From: Beroe ovata
Taxonomy: Eukaryota; Ctenophora; Nuda; Beroida; Beroidae
DNA: 16,413 bases
Direction of reading: 5' to 3'
Assembly: GCA_946803715.1 (NCBI GenBank)
Contig: CAMPET010000102.1
Coordinates: forward strand, 102,533 to 118,945
The notes below the pieces were generated by a model, which was given only the letters and a program-made list of their open reading frames with translations, had not been told where the DNA came from and did no database searches. Position 1 is the first letter of the stretch; every line of letters starts with the position of its first letter. Shown here piece after piece: positions 9,472 through 16,413 of this stretch. The position numbers were made by a program, and so were the translations under genes.

Positions 9472-9564
9472 ATGCGTTTTTTTGTTTTGTGCATTACATA
9501 CCATCGCAATCATCTAAGCCCACCGAAACATAAACCTTCAATCAATAATCTGAGAAATCAATCA
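9472..9564 (+). CDS. Candidate first coding exon downstream of the X-boxes
   Basis: An ATG with A at -3 opens 31 codons (MRFFVLCITYHRNHLSPPKH...) ending at a good donor, CAATCA|GTAAGG. It begins about 110 bases after the X-box pair, where a transcript starting there would be expected to have its first exon. No partner exon in the right phase was identified, and the strand runs antisense to the well-supported gene at 9623-13322, so this remains a guess. Confidence 0.2.
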
Positions 9565-9622
9565 GTAAGGTCATGATGACGTCACTGTATTGATAGAGTC
9601 TCTCGCGTGAGGCACCACGCAT

Positions 9623-9788
9623 TCAAGGGTCCATATTGCTCACCCAATCCATTACCACTTCACTGTCACCAGAGTTGTAATTCTCGAGCGGATTACGTTT
9701 CCCAGTCTGTAATTTGGAGTGGGGAGTCGAGAGTGAGGATTTGTAGGAGGTGTGGACTGAGGTTGTGGTCTTGCTTCTGGATCGAGAC
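9623..9788 (-). CDS. Unknown minus-strand gene, last exon
   Basis: The acceptor is AACTATCTACAG and the stop is TGA at 9625-9623. It encodes SRSRSKTTTSVHTSYKSSLS, then TPHSKLQTGKRNPLENYNSG and DSEVVMDWVSNMDP. Its first base completes the Glu codon left by the previous donor. No AATAAA is seen on this strand close downstream. Confidence 0.75.
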
Positions 9789-12700
9789 CTGTAGATAGTT
9801 CTAGAGTAAGATGTTGATATTTTGAAAAAAAAGGTGAAGAAACATGAGATGATGATTAAAACCAAATATATCCACAAATTTTCTAACAACAATTGAAGCT
9901 GAACAATGGGTAAATACAAGGGACTTGAACAATGGGACTTAAAAAGAAGGAGAAGAAACAGGGAAAGCTGGACTTACTCATTTCTGTCCGTCCTACAGTT
10001 GAAGTTAGCGTGATAATCAAATCCGGTGGTTGTTGGGAACCGGGTTTTGTTCTCCTTGTTCGCTTGTTTCTCCATCTTGTACGCTTGTCGATGGAGCGAG
10101 TAGAATTCGTTGTTTGTGGGGATCTTTATGGAGGAGCTGGAATAGAGGGGGAGAGAGTTAGGAATGAGAGGTATGGGTAAAATATAGGGGCGAGGGGGTA
10201 AGGATTGAGAGGGAGAGGTTAGGAATGAGAGGAAGAGAGTTAGGAATGAGAGGAAGAGAGTTAGGAATGAGAGGTTGTGGGTGTTAGGTATTATAGTGGT
10301 GGGGAAGGGGGAGAGAGTGGGAATACTGAGGAAAGATACGTGGGAAAAAGACGAGGACGGGAGGAGAATGTGGAAAAGTGAATGGGGAAGAGCAAGAAGA
10401 GCGGAAAGATTTGGTCGAAAGATAGAGGTTTGACCCGTATAGTTGAGTGGAGATAAGAGGATGGGGCTGAGCAGATGGGAACAATTATCAACATTGAGAT
10501 CGGTGAATGAATGAAGTACCTCATCTTAGATATAGACAGACGTAATAGTAGACATACAGCTCTGTTTTATCAGAGGAAATGTATATATCGGAGGAAATGT
10601 AAATATCGGAGGGTAGGAATGGGGAGGTTGGGGGAGCGCACCGCATTTATTATTCCCGCGTGAGCCGGGTGGAATATTAGTCTCCAATTCACTTAATTCT
10701 ATTCTGATCAACTTCCTACATCACAAATTTACTCCCCCACTCTCTAATGAGGTGTATTGATCGAGGAAATTCAAAATAGATTAATTTTCTGGGTAGGAAT
10801 TGCGTAGGGGGCTTCGTAGAATCAAGAAAGTATATTTAGGACTCAAGGATGAGCGGTATATTATGGCCATGATAAAGAAGATTTCTACGAAAATGTGAGT
10901 CCTAAAATTATGCGTCCTAAATAGTGCAAACAACAAAAGATAGATTGAAAACAAAATATAGAGAGATTTTCTTGTGTTACAGTATGGTTGTTTGTGTTGA
11001 TTGGTTTGTGCTTGTATAGTTGTGTTTGTATGTTTGTTTGTCTGTGTTTGTACTTACCGTGACGAAGTGGATGAGGAAGTGGATCCGTAGGATGAATGTT
11101 TGGTTTCCGTCTTTCTGATATGTAGCCAGTCATCCTGCGGGGATATTGGGTTCATTGGGGAATGGGGTTATAGTATGTCCTGGGTAGTGGGTAGTATTGG
11201 GAGGGTTACAATGCATTACAACAGCTCTAATAGTTGTTTAGAATTAGATGGATATACAATATGCATGGGTCGTTATCTCATATCTTGGGTTGTTATTACT
11301 AATGGGCAAGGGCGATTGAAAATCGAACTGTAATAACCNATGTTTGGTTTCCGTCTTTCTGATATGTAGCCAATCATCCTGCGGGGATATTGGGGTCATT
11401 GGGGTTATAGTATGTTCTGGGAAGTATATTGGGAGGTTAACAATGCATTACAACAGCTCTTTAGTTGTTTACTAATAGATGGATATACAATATGCATGGG
11501 TCGTTATCTCATATCTTGGGTTGTTATTACTAATGTAATATATTACTCGGTGTTGCTGAATGCCTAAATATGAAATGTTCAGTTCATTTATCGGGTCGAA
11601 TGAATTGAAATTTCGTCACAACGCATTTCTCCATTGACGTCAAATGTTATACATCAGCGTCAATAAAATAACTTCAAGCAAGTTAAAGCTATCAGTTATC
11701 ACACAACCTCTGCCACACAATCACACCACGGCCCTCTGCCACACAATCACGCCACTATGACTCGGGGAAATATCACACTTCCCAGCTTCTCACTTCTCAA
11801 TCACGCTACACGGTGAAACACGTCTTTGTGGTGACAATCACACCACCTTGCTTGGGTCATAATCACGCCATGTTGTGCCATATAATCACGCCAGATTCCA
11901 TGATATCTTGATGCAGCATAATTATCATATACCCATGCATATACAGATACTCAAGAACCACTTTCACAATTAGTGTACTGGGCATACAAACATTCTTAGC
12001 ATACAAAGTGCTAGCATAGTGATCTGATATACACAGCTTGTCCAGGAAAATATCAATGCTCCAGCGTGTTATAGGTACCAAGAATGACGTATAATGTACA
12101 TTTTGTATCGTAATAACGTGTAGTGCCATGATAATATGTTATGTGGACAGTGGGAATCATCTATAGCTGTTCTGACATACATATTGTACTAGGTACACAT
12201 ACTAAAATGTACACAAGTATCCAATGTACACAATAGCATGTAAAATGTACATGGTACTGTGTACATTGTACATTGAACACAATACACTTTTTACAGACTT
12301 CAAGACTCAGTAGGTACCTATATGCGTAGCCTGTAGGTACCTAATTGAACCATAGTTAAATCATTCAGCTATGATGAAGCCATTCAGTTCTGAGTATCTA
12401 ACCATTGTGTGTACTATACCTAATTAACTGTAGGCTCACAACACGGAGTAATGAAAGTCAGATGAAAGATCAATCGAGGATTAATTGAGATCGTGTTGTG
12501 GTAAAATCAAATTTGACTCAATTTTGAGTATAAATTGAGAATAAAATGAGTCAAATGCTCACCTGTGGCCTTGGTGAGTTGTCTGACGGTCTGTTGGAAT
12601 CGTTAAATATTGTCCATTCGCTTTTACCTGAAACAGCAGATTGTAATTCGGTCGAAACAATTGTGAAAGGAAATTCTGAGAAATTCGGAAAATCGGAAAA

Positions 12701-13322
12701 TCAAATTGTAATTGTTTGATGATATCAGAAAAGGGTAATTCAAGCAAAAAGTATAAAATCAAAATCATGAAGTAGAGGTATGATCGTACCTGGTAGTTTA
12801 TTAGAGTTCTTTTGTCCCATTCCGAATAAGAAAAATTTATCTGATACCATGATGATTTTTAGCTAAAGGAAAGGAAAGAGGTTAGTCGAATTGTAAAATA
12901 TTAAAAATTTTCTGATCAAATGACGAGTTTCAAAAGCGCAATCAACAAAAAGTACCAATCATAAAAAGGATAGTTATTTAAAAACAAGTTCGCTGGTAAT
13001 TTAAATCTGAATCAATGTGGACTATTATCATTGGTTATGGATCCACGAAACTAAAAGTAGCACTGTAAGGGCCGTGCCTTACATCTATGGTGGACTCATA
13101 CATTAAAATCTAATTAACTCTCAACTACCTTACTAATGACTGGAGAGGGTTCATTTTGGAAACTCATGAATTTACAAAGATGGAGACGAATGATGGTGTG
13201 TATCATTTGTTTGTGTAGAGGTTTCCGAAATAACGGAGCTGAACTACTGTCAAGAATATGCAAGAGTTTGAGTTGATTATCAAAAATAGTATGTCGATTA
13301 AATAGAGTATTCAATCTAAGAC
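9623..13322 (-). CDS. Spliced gene for small Ser/Lys-rich protein of unknown family
   Basis: Six minus-strand exons join in frame: 13322-13129, 12862-12790, 12627-12563, 11134-11058, 10136-9978 and 9788-9623. Every junction has GT..AG ends and matching phase. The product is 243 residues from the first exon, or 175 if translation starts at the strong-context ATG at 12850-12848 (ATCATGG). Visible features are SEWTIFND near the start, DDWLHIRKTETKHSSYGSTS, a basic middle (FYSLHRQAYKMEKQANKENK), GFDYHANFNCRTDRNE, a Ser/Arg stretch, and the end EVVMDWVSNMDP. There is no signal peptide, membrane segment or known domain, and most of it looks disordered. The size and composition recall short ciliary microtubule inner proteins, but I cannot assign a family. 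The first exon and the true start are the least certain parts. Confidence 0.72.
9978..10136 (-). CDS. Unknown minus-strand gene, penultimate exon
   Basis: The acceptor is CCCCTCTATTCCAG and the donor is AATGA|GTAAGT, a consensus site. It encodes 52 full codons including SSIKIPTNNEFYSLHRQAYK and TTTGFDYHANFNCRTDRN. The frame is the only one open throughout, and it closes immediately past the donor (GAG TAA). Confidence 0.78.
10157..10269 (-). repeat. Intronic 21-bp repeat carrying branch-point-like CTAAC plus pyrimidine tract
   Basis: On the minus strand CATTCCTAAC occurs four times, at 10269-10260, 10248-10239, 10227-10218 and 10166-10157. The first three are exactly 21 bases apart. Each is followed by CT-rich sequence. 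The last places a candidate branch A at 10158, 22 bases before the exon starting at 10136, a normal branch-to-acceptor distance. Confidence 0.7.
11058..11134 (-). CDS. Unknown minus-strand gene, exon 4
   Basis: The acceptor is CAATATCCCCGCAG and the donor is TCACG|GTAAGT. It encodes DDWLHIRKTETKHSSYGSTS followed by SSTSS. It enters in phase 0 and leaves with CG, which the next exon completes to an Arg codon. The acceptor and first 39 bases are repeated in the duplicated copy at 11340. Confidence 0.75.
11096..11304. repeat. Direct duplication, copy 1
   Basis: About 209 bases, roughly 90% identical to copy 2 at 11340-11535, with small indels. It includes the acceptor and 5' part of exon 4 of the minus-strand gene. 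Confidence 0.85.
11340..11535. repeat. Direct duplication, copy 2, abutting an N
   Basis: Starts directly after the N at 11339. The exon fragment inside it (GATGATTGG...) differs from copy 1 by a synonymous change (GAC to GAT), with the acceptor intact, and is cut off at the N. This fits either a true tandem duplication or two haplotypes laid end to end by the assembler. Confidence 0.85.
11719..11893. repeat. Irregular cluster of AATCACRCYA elements
   Basis: Six copies of AATCACGCCA or close variants begin at 11719, 11745, 11799, 11836, 11861 and 11884, with spacing of 23-54 bases. The spacing is too irregular for a tandem repeat. The cluster lies in the large intron between exons 3 and 4 of the minus-strand gene. 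Confidence 0.6.
12090..12275. repeat. Cluster of TGTACA palindromes
   Basis: AATGTACA or its complement TGTACATT recurs at about 12091, 12208, 12226, 12244, 12260 and 12267. It lies in the intron of the minus-strand gene. TGTACA is self-complementary and the cluster may be regulatory, but no factor is assigned. Confidence 0.4.
12563..12627 (-). CDS. Unknown minus-strand gene, exon 3
   Basis: The acceptor is CTGCTGTTTCAG and the donor is CCACAG|GTGAGC, both strong. It encodes KSEWTIFNDSNRPSDNSPRP then Gln. A second frame (VKANGQYLTIPTDRQTTHQG) is also open, but only the chosen frame joins both neighbours without a stop. Confidence 0.72.
12790..12862 (-). CDS. Unknown minus-strand gene, exon 2 with possible start codon
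   Basis: The acceptor is TTTCCTTTCCTTTAG and the donor is CTACCAG|GTACGA. It encodes LKIIMVSDKFFLFGMGQKNS then NKLP. The ATG at 12850-12848 has A at -3 and G at +4, so the exon may begin with a short 5' UTR and start at MVSDKFF, giving a 175-residue protein. Confidence 0.65.
13129..13322 (-). CDS. Unknown minus-strand gene, possible upstream coding exon
   Basis: A strong pyrimidine tract ends in TGTACTTAG. The exon is open for 64 codons (LRLNTLFNRHTIFDNQLKLL ... HKQMIHTIIRLHLCKFMSFQ...). Two donors are possible: AAG|GTAGTT at 13129 keeps phase with exon 2, while ATTA|GTAAGG at 13134 fits the consensus better but does not. An in-frame ATG lies at 13332. The Leu/Ile/His-rich composition differs from the rest of the protein, so this may belong to another transcript. 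Confidence 0.42.
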
Positions 13323-13699
13323 CTAAGTACATATTAGAAAAAAGAAAGAGGATGGGAAAATTGGCGATCTAAACACTGTTAAGTCGAAACTTGGGGGTTG
13401 CAGAATTTTCAGAGGTCTTAAGTAAACAAACAAGATTCATGATTTATCTATCCATGTTTTGAGCAACAAGAGACCAGAGTGAGAGAGGGAGGTTGTTTAA
13501 AACAAACATGTTGTTGTGTGCTTTAAAACAGAAAGTTTAAAAAATTCCCCACTACTACTCATGTAAACTGAAAAGGTGTTGGTGTATATTAATGAGTGTG
13601 TTCTAATTTTAGAAGTGAAGGGGGGAGATCAGTTGACAGTTGCATGGAGTGTATGCAAGTAAGACAAAGGTCTTGGTCAATGGATTGACAGCCAACTTG

Positions 13700-13876
13700 T
13701 TCTAGAACGAAAAGAGCAGTGACTGTTCACTGCTCTTGCAGAATTTAACGACTGGATTGTCCTTCGAGAACGAATGAAGTCATTTACCGCGACCCATGTA
13801 ATGGGTCATGATTGAAGTGTCATTACCCTCACTTCACAGCTTGATGTTTGCTCTAGAACGTGTTCTAGAATGTTCG
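13700..13876. promoter_or_regulatory. Cluster of heat-shock elements
   Basis: TTCTAGAATGTTC at 13863-13875 is a perfect three-unit heat-shock element (alternating TTC and GAA at 2-base spacing). Two more TTCnnGAA pairs lie at 13700-13707 and 13763-13770. The strongest site is part of the palindrome TCTAGAAC-GT-GTTCTAGA at 13852-13869. HSF trimers bind such sites. It could serve the minus-strand gene to its left or a plus-strand transcript from the TATA box at 14022. Confidence 0.45.
13712..13737. repeat. Perfect hairpin, 11-bp arms and 4-base loop
   Basis: AAGAGCAGTGA and TCACTGCTCTT are perfectly complementary around a CTGT loop. No U-run follows, as expected for a eukaryote, so this is not a bacterial-type terminator. 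It sits among the heat-shock elements. Confidence 0.7.
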
Positions 13877-13922
13877 ATAGGCAATAAGCTGCCGCAACAA
13901 CACATGGATAAAGCAGATGGCG

Positions 13923-13923
<1 letters not shown>

Positions 13924-13958
<35 letters not shown>
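13924..13958. repeat. (GT)n microsatellite
   Basis: About 17 uninterrupted TG dinucleotides. Confidence 0.95.
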
Positions 13959-13961
<3 letters not shown>

Positions 13962-14021
13962 CACAATATTACGTACTAATGAACTCTCACTATGACTAAT
14001 GAGTTATCGACCGAAAGCGAT

Positions 14022-14027
14022 TATAAA
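14022..14027 (+). promoter_or_regulatory. Possible TATA box
   Basis: TATAAA followed by GC-rich CTCGCGCCGC, about 150 bases after the strongest heat-shock element. No clear coding exon follows, so this is only suggestive. Confidence 0.2.
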
Positions 14028-14062
14028 CTCGCGCCGCACCTTTCAATTTAGAGCTGAACAAT

Positions 14063-14105
14063 CTAAAAACAGGTACACTAAAAACAGGTAAACTAAAAAC
14101 AGGTA
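14063..14105. repeat. Three tandem copies of a 15-bp unit
   Basis: CTAAAAACAGGTAMA repeats at 14063, 14078 and 14093. Each copy contains ACAG|GTA, which resembles a splice donor. Confidence 0.75.
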
Positions 14106-14680
14106 CGCGCACTCACTCGAAATTTAAGTCGAATTCAAACTCCTCTGTCTATCTTATGAAGTACTTTTTTTTTTACTTTTTAGTACAATCAAAAAATAAA
14201 CTACAAAGAAGGATATTTCAAACACGACATCCGTTTTCGAAAGGGATCGAGTTGAGAAAAAACTTAACCTGGCCCTTTTACTGAACATTATATAGGACGT
14301 CGGTTAGCTGGCACTATTATGAAATTATCAAATTAAGCTTATCAAATTATACCGCTCAAAACGTAGGAGAGTGAATATAAACTCTCCCCCTCAATATAAA
14401 ATGACCTTGAGAGACAGTGCCTCATATATATATGACAGTGAAATCTGGAAATTCACTGATTTTCCCTAATTACAATACGCCGCGCGTATTATCTCTGAAA
14501 AGGGGAGGGAGGAAGGGGGGAAGTATACTTATCAGTCATCCTATTGGCGTGGGAAAGTGTACTGGGTGCCATGACATGGCCGCCGGTACTCCAGGGAAAA
14601 GATACTGAAGGATAAGTTCGAGTATTTTGGAGAGAAAACTTTTTTCTTTCGGGGGAACGATTGGGTGAAAACGACGCCAA
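14106..14680. other. No gene recognised
   Basis: AT-rich at first, then a G-rich purine stretch near 14498-14522 and a GC-richer part around 14575-14590. Open frames exist on both strands but none has convincing splice or start context. Confidence 0.4.
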
Positions 14681-14689
14681 GATGGCTGG

Positions 14690-14914
14690 ATGCAGCCGAA
14701 AGGAAAATGTAATAAGTATGTGGGAAAAGTTGGTTGGGCATTTGCGGATGCTTCGGGTAAAAATTCGGAAAAACCAGCGAATAAAATATGGCGTCATTTA
14801 TTGGGGCATAATCTTGGAAACACTCATATATTCAAGTTGAACGTAATCCATTGTCGATTATCAATAGACGGCGATTATCATATCCGCGATGAAAAACCGT
14901 GCATTCCTCAATGA
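14690..14914 (+). CDS. Doubtful open frame near an AAGATGGC start-like motif
   Basis: Seventy-four codons from ATG (MQPKGKCNKYVGKVGWAFAD...). An alternative ATG at 14682 in CCAAGATGGCTGG, a YY1-like context often found at animal gene starts, opens a different frame of about 50 codons, with a possible donor AATAA|GTATGT at 14716. Two overlapping frames being open argues against confidence in either. Confidence 0.2.
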   Translation: MQPKGKCNKYVGKVGWAFADASGKNSEKPANKIWRHLLGHNLGNTHIFKLNVIHCRLSIDGDYHIRDEKPCIPQ

Positions 14915-15548
14915 AAAATCTGGTATTGGTTCCTTACTATGGCTTCCAGCAGCATCACGACCGGTCAAATTTAATCAATAATAAGTCCGATAAAAATGCA
15001 CGGTGGAATATGAAATTCTGCAAACATCAATAATATTGGAAAAAACTGGAAAAACCAGAACGAGCTACTTCACTGCAGCGAGCATGAATTCTCGACCAAG
15101 AAATGATCAGCATGATATGAAAACCTTTAGAGTTCAAAGAATGACGGATATTATTTACCTGACGAAAGAAATAGCTATCATAGCATAGGACAAACATCAT
15201 ATATACTTTCTCCGCTAGTCCATGTCTATATGTCACGTACGTTGGGTTGAGGTAGCTCGTTGATAGTATACCTATATGGTTTCTTTGTGCTTAACTTAGT
15301 TCAAGATAACAAGATAGCGGTATCTGCGGTACGAGTGATTACTACCGAATTTTTAAACAATTGAGGGACCATGCAGGGACCATGCAGATTCTTAACTGGT
15401 TCATGTGCATATATACCATTTTACAATGAACCATGCCTAGGGATATTACATTGTGTAGGCACTAGGCATATTTTGACTGAGGGAATGATATTGGAATGTG
15501 TGAACTGAGTACTTGACATGTAGCGGGTAGCCTGATAGGTATGCGTGT

Positions 15549-15570
15549 ACACACACAAACACACACACGC
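15549..15570. repeat. Short (CA)n repeat
   Basis: An interrupted CA run. Confidence 0.8.
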
Positions 15571-15580
15571 AATGCGATAG

Positions 15581-15705
15581 GTTCGCTGTCTGAGGAATAT
15601 TTCAAGTGCCCGACGGACATGCTCTCGACTGAAGCGAAATTTTTGTACGAAGGTGTAAAATTAGCCGTTGAAAAAGAATGCAAAAACTTCAAAGTCGAGC
15701 ATTGA
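15581..15705 (+). CDS. Candidate 3' exon, unknown
   Basis: A plus-strand frame reads TCG CTG TCT onward for 40 codons to a TGA at 15703. It encodes SLSEEYFKCPTDMLSTEAKF then LYEGVKLAVEKECKNFKVEH, which has a convincing Lys/Glu and hydrophobic pattern for a folded protein. A TAG at 15578-15580 could serve as acceptor but lacks a pyrimidine tract. No partner exon or domain was recognised. The opposite strand is also open here. Confidence 0.25.
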
Positions 15706-16040
15706 AATGTTCGGAGAATTATTACTACCATACAACTTCCATATTATAGAAAAAACACCATTGTCCACTATATAAACAGCTGAGCAAGTGGTTACACACC
15801 GAAATAGCAACGGGAGAGCCGTGAATAGCTCATAATATATGATAGCTCTCTGTGCAATATGTGGCGTAGTGCAACTTGTATGGTTTTGTTCTATGCAATA
15901 TATAGCACGTATTTATAACATACATATACCCCTGAGTCGAGTACTTGACAAAGTACGCGCACTGGGGAGAGGAGAAAAGATGGGGGGGTGAGAGGGGGGG
16001 GGAGTGAAGCTGGAAAAGTGTACATGACAGTTGCACTCAG

Positions 16041-16060
16041 AGGGAGAGAGAGAGAGAGAG
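16041..16060. repeat. (GA)n microsatellite
   Basis: A GAGAGA run preceded by a G-rich purine tract from 15963 (GGGGGGG at 15981-16010). Confidence 0.9.
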
Positions 16061-16176
16061 CTATATCCATAGGACAGCTACGGCTGTATACGAGCGGTGT
16101 ACACAAAGTTTAAACTCAGATCAGTCACATTTCGATCAAGTGGGGAGGATAGAGTGTGCGTGTGTGTGGACATGTT

Positions 16177-16382
16177 ATGGAGGTGGATCAAAAGGGGGTA
16201 AGAGCGAAGATGGCTGAAAACGATATGAGAGACAAGAAGAGAGCAAGTAAAGAAAAATCAAGAATTATTACGACCAAAATACAATCAAGAGAAGATAGGA
16301 AAGAAGGGTCCATCGCAGAGGGGGAAGGTAGGCCATGCGAGGTTCCTTTCATGGAAGCACGAAAAGTGTGTTCAATTCCGAG

Positions 16383-16413
<31 letters not shown>
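16177..16413 (+). CDS. Possible start of a charged protein, open to window edge (partial)
   Basis: Seventy-nine codons without a stop from ATG (MEVDQKGVRAKMAENDMRDK...), rich in Lys, Arg and Glu, then CEVPFMEARKVCSIPSC before the CA repeat. A second in-frame ATG sits in GAAGATGGC at 16210. A donor GAAG|GTAGGC is possible at 16327. The strand is purine-rich, which alone lengthens frames and produces charged translations, so it may be chance. No domain is recognised. Confidence 0.28.
16385..16413. repeat. (CA)n microsatellite at window end
   Basis: A pure CA run truncated by the window edge. Confidence 0.95.

Noticed and set aside
9171-9509. 112-codon minus-strand frame
   Set aside because: It runs straight through the X-box and E-box region, has a repeat-driven composition and no domain, and is best explained as chance openness in CpG-rich promoter-like DNA.
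9607-9798. Plus-strand frame of 63 codons
   Set aside because: It is the antisense shadow of the last exon of the minus-strand gene, which has supported splice sites.
10284-10524. Two overlapping Ser/Pro/Phe-rich minus-strand frames
   Set aside because: They are translations of a CT-rich intronic tract and lack splice-site support.
14489-14797. 102-codon minus-strand frame
   Set aside because: No start, splice or domain evidence; it overlaps two open plus-strand frames and has a low-information composition.
15003-15188. Plus-strand frame of about 61 codons and the opposing minus frame 15027-15236
   Set aside because: Both strands are open, the plus frame has no ATG until residue 28, and no phase-matched neighbour exon was found.

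Overview
The window looks like nuclear DNA of an animal, most likely an invertebrate. It is AT-rich, carries long CA/GT microsatellites, and its genes are split into small exons with GT..AG introns. The decisive marker is the 3' half of a glypican gene, because glypicans are animal cell-surface proteoglycan core proteins. I cannot narrow the phylum from sequence alone. None of the long unspliced frames is a bacterial-style gene; many are CA/GT repeats read as protein.

Layout: 1-208 holds a dense CACGTG/CCAAT cluster. 300-4300 is dominated by CA and GT arrays and ends in an AATCAC-type minisatellite. 4312-6017 (+) carries the last five exons of a glypican, with the CWNG motif and a hydrophobic C-terminal GPI-anchor signal. 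6018-9290 is AT-rich and rich in short inverted repeats, with only weak coding candidates. 9340-9420 looks like a promoter with two RFX-type X-boxes. 9623-13322 (-) carries a second spliced gene that I reconstructed from six small exons whose splice sites and phases all fit. It encodes a small, serine- and lysine-rich, largely unstructured protein that I do not recognise. 13700-13880 has a cluster of heat-shock elements. 14000-16413 has weak coding candidates and simple repeats, including a charged reading frame running off the right edge.

The two supported genes converge: glypican ends at 6017 (+) and the unknown gene ends at 9623 (-). I see no functional link between them. No mobile element with a recognisable transposase or reverse transcriptase, no tRNA, no rRNA and no CRISPR array was seen. 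The six single N bases mark assembly gaps. One of them joins two diverged copies of part of the minus-strand gene, so the assembly there is suspect.
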